Source: Rapana venosa (lineage: Eukaryota > Mollusca > Gastropoda > Neogastropoda > Muricidae). Taken from it: DNA of 64,000 bases. Positions 37,863 to 48,400 of this stretch are shown piece after piece (position 1 is the first letter of the stretch; the number at the start of each line of letters is the position of its first letter). A model generated the notes under the pieces. It saw only the letters and a program-made list of their open reading frames with translations, was not told the origin of the DNA and did not search any database. The position numbers and the translations under genes were made by a program. The stretch covers positions 68,656,589-68,720,588 of the forward strand of contig CM054134.1 in the NCBI GenBank assembly GCA_028751875.1, in the 5' to 3' direction.

Positions 37863-40074
37863 GGGGGTTTCATATTGGTGTGGAAGAAATATCAAAACTG
37901 TTGATATGTTAAAAACAAAATGTTACAATCCATCATGACATTAAAAGCAGAATGTTTTAATTTTTAAGTGCAAACGTGTGTGGGGGGAGGGGGGGGGGGG
38001 AGCTAAGTTGGTTTTAGACAAAACATATTCCGTTAATTTGATTGGCTGTATGTAACACAGTTCTGTCCCTTGCAAAAGGAGTCCGTTATCTCTCATCAGG
38101 TTCATCTTCTCAAAAAAACCTAACCCAAAACAAAATGCTCATCTCTTCTTATTTGGTATTATATTTACCACTTTACTTTTAGAGTGGGATAATAATAATA
38201 ATAACAATAATAATGTATAGAATTTATATAGCCCTGAATCTTGTAAAGTAAATAAACCGAAGCGCTTGCATTCAAATCATTCACACGCATGCAACCGTCC
38301 ACAAATATCAGGATAAACAAATATCAAATTTATACACACACACACATAGAGCTCAACACACTTAGGTGGGGTGGTGGAGGTGGAGGTAGCTATTGAAAAG
38401 TAGAAACGGCTAACAGGGGAAGATCCCAGGTAGAAAGTAAGTGCATGGATAGCCAAGTGTTTGAGCATTGAGCAAGTTCGAGCCTCCTTTGAGATGCCCA
38501 TTTGAGGGGATTTTTATCCCCTGGAGTTAAAATCATTACTGAAATACTCCAACACCCCAAAAGTCCTTCCAATGAGATTACAAACTAAGGACCTGTGTCT
38601 GAAACATGCACAGAACATCTTGCGCACAAGTTAAAAATCCATTCTGGCTTTTAAAAGAGTATTTATTTTATTTTTTTATTCTTTTATATCAAGGATAATG
38701 GAATAAGCACTCTTGTGCTTTTTTACATCCAGTCCCCGTGTGTATGCGGTTTTGTAAATTTTGTCATCTGTTTCCATAAGTTAGCCATAGCATGCCAGTA
38801 GGAACAGATGGCAAAATTTGAAAATGCACTGTACACACTGATGTCATGTTTAGACATCATCCCCAAAGTCAGCATACAGCTACACTTATGGTTGGTAAAC
38901 AGTCACACACACACACATCCTCACCACTGGCGAACCTGAAAGCTCGAGCTGAGGAACAAGGAAAGAAGAAACATACGTACAAACAGCTCACTTTGAATTG
39001 AGAGGCATAAAGTCGCAGCAGGTTTTGTTGCATGAAATGAAGCCGCTGACTCCTGAGGGAAAACATCGCCACTAGTGCAGCGCCACTTCTCTTTTTTCCT
39101 GTTAGCTGATGGTGTATCGTTTCCCTATGAAAGTAAAAAAATTAATGGCTTTTTTTCCTGCAGAAGTTTTGCCAGGGACAATTCCCATGCTACTGTGGGT
39201 GGCTTTGTTTTTGTTTTTGTTGTTTGTTGTTGTCCGTTTTACTTGTGCCTGGAATCATATTCTGTCTTGATGGACTGTTAGTTGGTTCAGAATCAAAAAT
39301 AAATGTATCATTCTAACAATGTATAATTTGTGTTTAATTTATATTTTATGCCTTTTTAGAACACAGACACATGCAGACATGCATGCACACACAGCATCCC
39401 CCCCCCCCCCCGGTCTTCCCTCACACACACACAAACACACACGCGCACACAAACATTAAAATCTGTTCCGCTATTTGGAAGAGTAGGCCATTGTGAGCTG
39501 GTGGGAACAGATAAAAAATCTGTTACAAAACTGCATACACACGGGGACTGGATGAAAAAAAGCATGCATGTGGTCATTCCATTATCCTTAAAAAAACCCA
39601 CACATATACTCAACCACCCACCTCTGCACTGACGCACTGAAATCACACCTTCAGATATAAAATAATGTCTATAGATACCTACCATTTTCAGATTGTCAGG
39701 CTGCCTACCTGCCAGCCCTCAGTCTGAACGGTGGTCATCTACCTGTGTCAGTAGCCAGTAGTGGCCAGTGCTTCTTGACCTCCCAGGATGACCCCAGAGG
39801 TCAAGGGGACAGCATGCTTCTCTCAAAGTATGACCAATGCATCCTACAACTGTGAAAAAAAGTATCTTTCAAACATCCTGCATTGTAATTAGTGATGTTG
39901 TTGTAACTGTGATTCAGAAAGGAGTGTGATGTTTTGTTTGATTTTTTTATTTCAATTTTTATGTACAGGACAATTCTGTGTGTGTGTTTATTAGTTATGG
40001 GCTTAGGGTCTTTTTTTTGGAAGCAGAAACAAGTTGTGTGTGTGTGATGTTGTGGTTGTGTGTGTGTGTGTGTG

Positions 40075-40116
<42 letters not shown>

Positions 40117-40193
40117 TGTGACAGTTTAACATCCTTCCACTGAAAAGTGATATCAGACGGTTAAGTGGTGTGTGATGTTTGTGTGTGTGTGTG

Positions 40194-40238
<45 letters not shown>

Positions 40239-40356
40239 GTTCTCAGTTTAACGTCCTTCCACTGAAAAGTGGTATCAGACGGTTAAGTGTATGTGTGTGT
40301 GTTTGTGTGCAATAGCCAGCTCCATTTGTTAAGGTTTGATTAAGTGTGTGTGTGTG

Positions 40357-40388
<32 letters not shown>

Positions 40389-40390
40389 AT

Positions 40391-40440
<50 letters not shown>

Positions 40441-42420
40441 TATGAACTTTGTTGTTTTGTTAGCTTTTGTTAGTACGTTTAGTAATATATATTATAATTA
40501 TATGCATCAGCTTTTCCCAGATCCATTACCTTCTGACATTTGAGAGGTCATCCAAATTGTTTTATATCTTTTAAACCATCACAATGGGAATGTTCAGATA
40601 TTGTAAATGGTGTTCATAGTTTAGGAACTTCAGCTGATAGTCCATGACATTATGATAACTTTTGATATAGTGTGTTTGTGTTTCTCTCTCTTTCTCTCTT
40701 TTTCTCTCTCTCGCTCCCCCCCAAACCACTTCCACTCTTGTAGAACTCTTTCTCTGTCTGAGTACTAAACATTACACATGATTTTTTTTTTAAAAAGGAG
40801 CATGATTACTAGAAAAGACTCTCATTTTAGTATCCAAATAATCAGTGTCTTCATGCAGACTTTTGTGTATGGTATTGTGATATGTTAGAGGGCGCCTATG
40901 GCCCGATACCGCTGACTTCAGCCCTCTGGGTTTTGTCAGGGTCACCCCCACCCTTGTCTCCTGGTACCCTGGGGGCCTAGGGGCAGGCAGAGCTTTTATC
41001 ATGTGATGTGTCCCTCATAGGACATCATTATGGGGTATTTCATGGAGGCAACAGAGCCACCTGTTGTCCCGCCCTGTCCTGATAGGAACATGGCCAGTTG
41101 GTCTGGGGCTTTGCAGATGACCCCCTATTGGCCATCCAGGGACCCACCTGGTGTAGAATGGTCGCCTCACCAGGCAAATAATCAGTAACCCGTTTTTGTT
41201 TTGTTTTTAAAAATGCATGCATATTTTTTAGTATCCAAATAATCATTAATATATTATATTAAAAAAAAAGAGAGTAGATTTTGAAAACATCTCATGATCA
41301 GTTTGTGTGTGGGGACAGTGGCGTTGAGGAGACGCAGCTTCTGGTTCAACACTACAGCCCTCCTAGCACTGTGGCCCAGGTTCAAGACTACTGGATAAGG
41401 ACTCGCTTGCGCTGGTGGAGACATGTATGTATCATTCATTATTTTTATCCTTGATGCGGATTCCGTAATGGTGTGTAAATGGTTGCATACGCAAAATCTC
41501 ACCGTTGGCGAATCTCAGAGGTTTAGCCTAGGAACTGGGATTTTAAAAAAATATGCACTGCATTGAGGAGTGTCGTTGCTTATGCCCCAGCTTAACACCC
41601 TGTCGGTTACCCAGTAGATATACACTCTGACGCATTCATCCTACATAGCAATCACTGTGAGATTGAAAGTACACACTCAATGAGAAATTTGCATGTCTGA
41701 CTGGTTTTAAGTACCTCGCCACAAAGGCAAAGATACTCCATTGCTAGAGGGATTTTTGAGTGCAGGTTGTTTTGTTAAGAGCTTGTCATGGCTTAGGACG
41801 ATCTCAGTGTAACATGTTACAACATATCATTTGCAGGCCTTGACCTCAAAGCAATGGAAACATTTTTCAGTTTGTACAATGTTGAGTGAATACCTACTTA
41901 AGCCATTTAAAAATTGAAATAATGAAAAATCAGATAGTATGCAATACTTCATTCCAAGCTGCTTCTTTTTATACTGGGACTGCTATGAAATCATAGCCAT
42001 CCACAGCAGACATTGGTTTGAAGCAAAGATTTATTACTGGGTACAAAATGGGTAAGATCCCCTTATGATGGACATTTTACTCTAGCTACGTCATTGTAAT
42101 GAAATAAATCATACTGGCAGTAATTTTTTGGGGGGTCCTTTTCTTTCTTTATATATATTTACATCAAACATTTTCCTCTACATTTTTTTTCCATTTGCAC
42201 AGTGCGCAAATCCAACATCACTCAGTCAAGAGCGCTAAATTTAGCGCGCCCCTTCTTTTTACCTAGTCCAAGTGTGGTCAGTTCTGCTATAATCAGCACC
42301 AGCTGGGCTGGGCTGGGCTGGAATGGATAGCTGCTGAGAGCAGTCGAAAGTAGGGGAAACTGACAGCTGTGTTTGTGTTTACTTCATACATATTACTTCA
42401 TTTTGGTTTGGTTTGGTTTG

Positions 42421-42451
<31 letters not shown>

Positions 42452-45400
42452 TGTGTGTGTGTGTGGGGACATACAAATTATTTCCCCCAGTTTGTGTGTG
42501 TGTGTATTTATGACATACAAATTATTTTCCCCCAGTTTGTGTGTGTGTGTTTTTATGATGTACGTATTATTTTCCCCCAGTTTTGCTCCAACCCCTCCAA
42601 GCTGGGCAGGTCCAGTCCCCCCGCCCCGATAGAGCAGGCAGCGGAAGGAAGCGGTGATACTGTGATCACCTACACCTTCCCCTGGGGTACACAGCCCATT
42701 GAGCGCATCAGCAATTTAGGGAATGAAGGAGTGCGCGATATGGAGGCCAGTTCTGGAGTATCACATCAGGTGAGAGAGGGGTGTGTGTGTGTGTGTGACA
42801 GGGGAGTCCTTTGTTGTGAGTTGTTTGTTCAGTCTTAAGTTTTTTTGGGGAAAAAAGGAAGGATGGTTGTGTGTTGTGTTGTGTGTGTGTTGTGGTGTGT
42901 GTGTGTGTGTAAATCAAAATTTGTTTAATCAATTTGTGACTGGTTGGATGAGTATGAACAAGTTGAATGTAAGCGCTTTGATTTGCTCTCACAAGACATA
43001 GCGCTATATAACTTCCATGTATTATCATTATTACTGTCATTTTCTGTTAATTTTTGAAACAGTTATTTTTATTTGGCAAGACTGAATGAAGTTATGTATT
43101 TAACTGTCTTTGTTTTTTTCCAGGGAAAATATCATCGCAAAATGTTTCATCCACATGTGTTGGAGTGCCAGAGCAGTTTGGAGCAGTGCATGGCCGTCTT
43201 CCTTACCGATTCCTACAGGGAGTTAGAGCTGAAAAAGAAAGGCAGTTCACGGAGCAATAGCCAGTTTCATTTGGTAAGGCTTGATCAACTCTGTGTGTGT
43301 GTGTGTAAATGCTTGAGTTTGTGTAAATGTACGTGCGTAACTGTACGTGCTTGTGTGTGAGAAAGACTATTTCTAGATGAATATTTATGTTTGCATACAT
43401 GTGTGTTATTCATTACAGCACAACAAATGAAATCAAATAAAAGCTGTAGCTAAATAACCCTTTTGTCATAAATTAGTTACCTCTTCCTCTCTCTCTTTTT
43501 TAACATGAAATTGGGTTTAACAAATGTGAAGTTTGAAATTTTTGCTGACAGTATTTAATGTCTGTCAAAGTAAGGATCCATTTGTCAGCTTTAAGGTATG
43601 ACACATAAGTTTTGGGAGGCACCGTGGTCGAGTGGTTTAGGCGGTCAACTCGTGATCCAGAGGTCGTGGGTTCGATCCCCGCTCGGCTCGGTGTTGTGTC
43701 CTTGGGAAAGACACTTTACTCCTATTTTCCTCACTCCACCCAGGTGTACAAGTGGGTACCAGCTCTGCTGGGGAAGTATCTGGCGACAGACTAGCGTCCT
43801 GTCACAGGGGTAGTGAAAAACCATCAGTTCGCTTAACGCTACAGAAACCGGGATAAGCTCCGGCTCTATGGGCCTTCTGGCTCGATAGAACATACATAAG
43901 TTTTGGTGCCTGAATGACTCTTCATAGAAGTCATGGTAGAGGCCAAAGACTTTTGTCTTCATCTTCCTATGAAACCTAACACTGACACCTATACAAGCGG
44001 TGTGATTTACGATTATTACAGGGAATCAGGAAGCAGGGGATAGGGACCTATAACCAGAAGTTTATCATCCGTGGTATCTCGTAGAAAAACACCTCATAAC
44101 TTGGTGTTCTAAATAGGGTCTCTCTGATCCACCCTTCAGAGGCCTGGCATCATTCATTTTCAATGCACATGAAGATAGAAGCAGCCCAGCTAAAAAGCAT
44201 CATCGGTTTTGTTTTGTTTGTTTGTTTTATAAAGAATGCCAGCTTCATTGACCATTTTAGTAATAAAGTACTGGCAAGGATCTGACAGATCCACTGTATA
44301 GGAAATAGTGGGTATGTAATGAAGAATGTTGAAAATTACCAGTGCGTCATTCTTGAGGCAAGAGCGTAACTAGAGGAAAAGGAGGTGGGGAGGGGATAAA
44401 AACCAAAACATCTTGCTAAAATTTAAATGTTGTCTGTTACCATTATTGCAAAAATGCTAAGGCAAACTGCGAGAAGGCACTAGACCATTTGCAGATTACT
44501 GGTGCTAGTATAAAAATGAACCTTTTTGTTTATTGCTTTCTTGCTATATTTCACCGCAATCTCTGAACTGTTATACTAAATTTACCAGATTGCAGAAACA
44601 ACTAGGTTCCTTGTCAGTGCATAGTGTTCATTTCATCAAATCATATGTCAGTATGCCATTAAACAGTCTGTTGTCTTTTATAGTTAGCAGTGGGTCGTTC
44701 TGCACTCATCTGACCTGTGTTTTCTGCACTCATCTGACCTGTGTTTTCTGCACTCATCTGACCTGTGTTTTCTCACCATCTGACCTGTGTTTTCTCCACT
44801 CATCTGACCTGTGTTTTCTCCACTCATCTGACTTGTGTTTTCTCCACTCATCTGACCTGCGTTTTCTCCACTCATCTGACCTGTGTTTTCTCCACTCATC
44901 TGACCTGTGTTTTCTGCACTCATCTGACCTGTCACTCATCTGACCTGTGTTTTCTGCACTCATCTGACCTGTGTTTTCTGCACTCATCTGACCTGTGTTT
45001 TCTGCACTCATCTGATCTGTGCTTTCTCCACTCATCTGACCTGCGTTTTCTCCACTCATCTGACCTGCGTTTTCTCCACTCATCTGACCTGTCACTCATC
45101 TGACCTGTCACTCATCTGACCTGTGTTTTCTGCACTCATCTGACCTGTGTTTTCTCCACTCATCTGACCTGTGTTTTCTCCACTCATCTGACCTGTGTTT
45201 ACTCCACTCATCTGACCTCTGTTTTCTGCACTCATCTCCACTCATCTGTGAGTGACTTGTGTTTTAGGTGTTGCAGCTCCATCCACTGCTGTCCCCATAC
45301 CAGGTGGCGATGTCAGCCACAGGGTCTCGGGCCAGTGAGGTGAGGGTGTTGATAGACCATGTGGCCAAAGAGCTCAGGGAGGCTGGCATCTCCGTGCTGA

Positions 45401-48400
45401 ACACACCAGCAAACTCGGGAGCCATGGATATGCAGTACAGAAGGTCATTAATTTGCCATCTTTCCTATCTTTAGCAATTTTTTTTTCAGCTGCGAAAGGT
45501 GTCTTTCTTTTCTTTTCATTTTGAGGTCATATAGATTCTTGTGCATTTAAAACTAATGATTATAGTATTAATGATAGTAATGATAAACGATATTGAGGAG
45601 GAGGAGGAGGATAAGAGTAAATGTTATTAAGGGATGCAGAGCAGGATCAGTTTATTTATTTATTTATTTAGTCCATCCACTTTGTCCCATACCTGGCGAT
45701 GTCAGCACAGGGCTCTCCCGTGAGGAGGGAAGACCGTGCCAAAGAGCCAGGGAGCGCATTCTCCGTCTGAAACTTGCATGCCCAAATCAAGGGCTTTCAA
45801 GATATTGCAGGACAAAGTCATTAATTTGCCTGTTCCTTTTCTTGTTGAATTTTGTGTACCTGTTTTTTTATCAGCTGCTAACACCACATGTCTATTGGCT
45901 TTTCCATTTTTTTTATATGTCAATGAAAATTGTTTTGTGCATTTAAACTAATGGTTATAGTAATAATGATAGTAATTATAAATAATAATGAGGAAGATGA
46001 GAAGAGTAAAAATCATTAATGGATGCAAGGCAGGATCGGTTTACGGGGCATCTGTACTCAATCTGATGAAGATCTGCTTTGTTTCTTGCATCTGACATTT
46101 AGAAATGTTCTGAATTGATTTGTGTTTGCACATCATGCGATCTCCTGACACTTCACACGCAAGCTGGCTCATGTGACAATATGATGGGTGACATTTGGAA
46201 AGGTTCTTTGTGAACATAATCTCAAATTTCACTGATCGTATTGTAACGGTTTGTGTGTTAACATAGTCTCAGATTTCACCAAGGACATGTTTGTTCACAA
46301 CAGCATATACTTCAGTTGTTTTTGCTGTGTCTAAGTGTGTGCACATAAAGTGATGCAAGTTATTTTGAACTGCCATAGACATGATCTTTTTACTGTGAAA
46401 TTTAGCTACTGCAGGCATTTGATTTATAGATGTTGTCTCTTGCATATTTTCTGCAAGGATTTTGTAAATGGCATCAGTTGATTATGAGACAGTAAAGTTG
46501 GGTTGTTTCAGGTTATCTAGTTATTGTATAGTTTGAAAGAGTACTTGAAATATTGCATCACATGTGTGCTGTATACATCTTAGTGCTGTAGTTTGGAAAA
46601 TGTAGTTTTACTGTCCATTAAATTTACAGTCAACCAGACGTTATGAATGTTGGTTTTTTAATTTTAAAAAAAGGGAGGGGGAGGGAGGGAGCTGCAACAG
46701 ACTGGTCAAATTTTGATATGCTTCTATGTGGAATGTCCTTTCTGTATCATCTTTTAAATTATGTTCATAATGAAAAAAAAAGATGAAGTACACAATGCAG
46801 GTGATAAACTAGATGTGTTTTGTTGTTGTCTATTTTTTTTTAATTTCATTGTAAAAATGTTTTGTTTTCTTTGTATTTTATGTGATAAAGAAAAGCCTGT
46901 TGTAAGCATATACACATTAAGTACAAGATCTTGTCAGCACCCTGGAAAGAAGTCATTTCTGTTCTCCCAAGAAGTTTTCCCAGCACAGAAAATCCCACAT
47001 ATGCTACACCACATCCACGTAGAAATTCATTGAGCAGTTGCTTCACCAAATGCATGATACAAATGCATGCTAGGCATTTTGACTATGCAACATACTAAAG
47101 TGACATGAATGACAACATATTTTATGTGCATGCAAGCCAGGGCGTTGATACAAGGAACAACATTAGAGTTTTTTTATACCCTGTTTAAATCTGTATATAG
47201 CTGCTCAGTTTTAATCTGAAATTTAACATTTTATGAGGTGACGGCCCGATATGGCCTCTGTGGTCAGCAGGGCTATAAACAACCAGATTGAATTGAATTG
47301 GATGTGCGCATGTATACACGATCTTCTTCTGCCTGTGTGAACATGAGAGGCATTAGCTGGTCTGCACAAAAGTTTGCTTGAAAGATTGTAAATTCCTCAC
47401 CCTTGATTAAATTAATTAAGAGGTACTCTAGATTTGGACCATTGACTTCGGGACTTTTAGGATTGGAAGCTGATTCATTCACTCAGCTCTAAGCTAAGAC
47501 TGCACCATTTTTTTTTTTTTTGTAGGGGGAGGCTGCCTGAATATATGGAGTATGTGGGCAGTAGTGTTGTATCACTTTTTAAAAAATTGCTGAATATGTA
47601 CGTTTATGCACAGAAATGACGAACTCGGAGTGCCTTACACTGTTGTACTGAGTGACCAAACTTTGGACACTGGTATCATCAGCATTCGTGACCGTGATAC
47701 AAGGCTTAAGGTAAATATCCGTGGAGTGTGTGTGTCTCTGTGTGTGCACGCTTATCAATTAATGGTTCTGCACTAAGCACAGTATGACATCAGCCCTTGT
47801 GATCATTGGAATTACATATTAATAACTATCAACTCCTTAGCTGCCTTTTGGGTGAGTGTATGCAACATTGTTTGGGTAATATTTGGAAGATGAGTGGTGT
47901 AGAGTAAAGACCCTTCCATGTAAATATTTCATTAAAATCAAAAGCGTACAGCATGGCTAATATGGAACTAGTTAATAGTTTGTGTCACAACATAGCATAA
48001 ATTTTGATGATTTTGATGGCAGCAGGTCCACAATTCTGATGATAATACTGCCAGTCTCTCTATATAAAAGAATAAAAAATAAATAAAATGACATGAGTTT
48101 GATATCCGTTCAAGGGGATATTTTCCCATGGAGTTAACATCAGTGCAGACTCCACTCTCCCCAAAAGTCCTTCGGATGAGATTATAAACTGAGGCCTCAT
48201 GTGCGAACGCACGCACGCAGAACATCTTGCGCACATGTTAAATCCTGTTCCGCTTTTCGTAAAAGTAGGCCATTGTGTGCTGGTGGGAACAGATGACAGA
48301 ATTTACAAAACGCATACACACGGGGACTGGATGTAAAAAAGTACACAAGTTTATATCCTCGATATAAAAGAATAAAATAAAAGATACCAAAAAAAAAAAA

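Noticed and set aside
43616..43690. Functional Ser/Leu tRNA gene
   Set aside because: It lies exactly at the 5' end of a SINE flanked by a 13-bp target duplication.
44533..45103. ORFs encoding repeated FCTHLTCV or TGQMSGEN
   Set aside because: Products of the 24-bp intron array, with equally long ORFs on the opposite strand.
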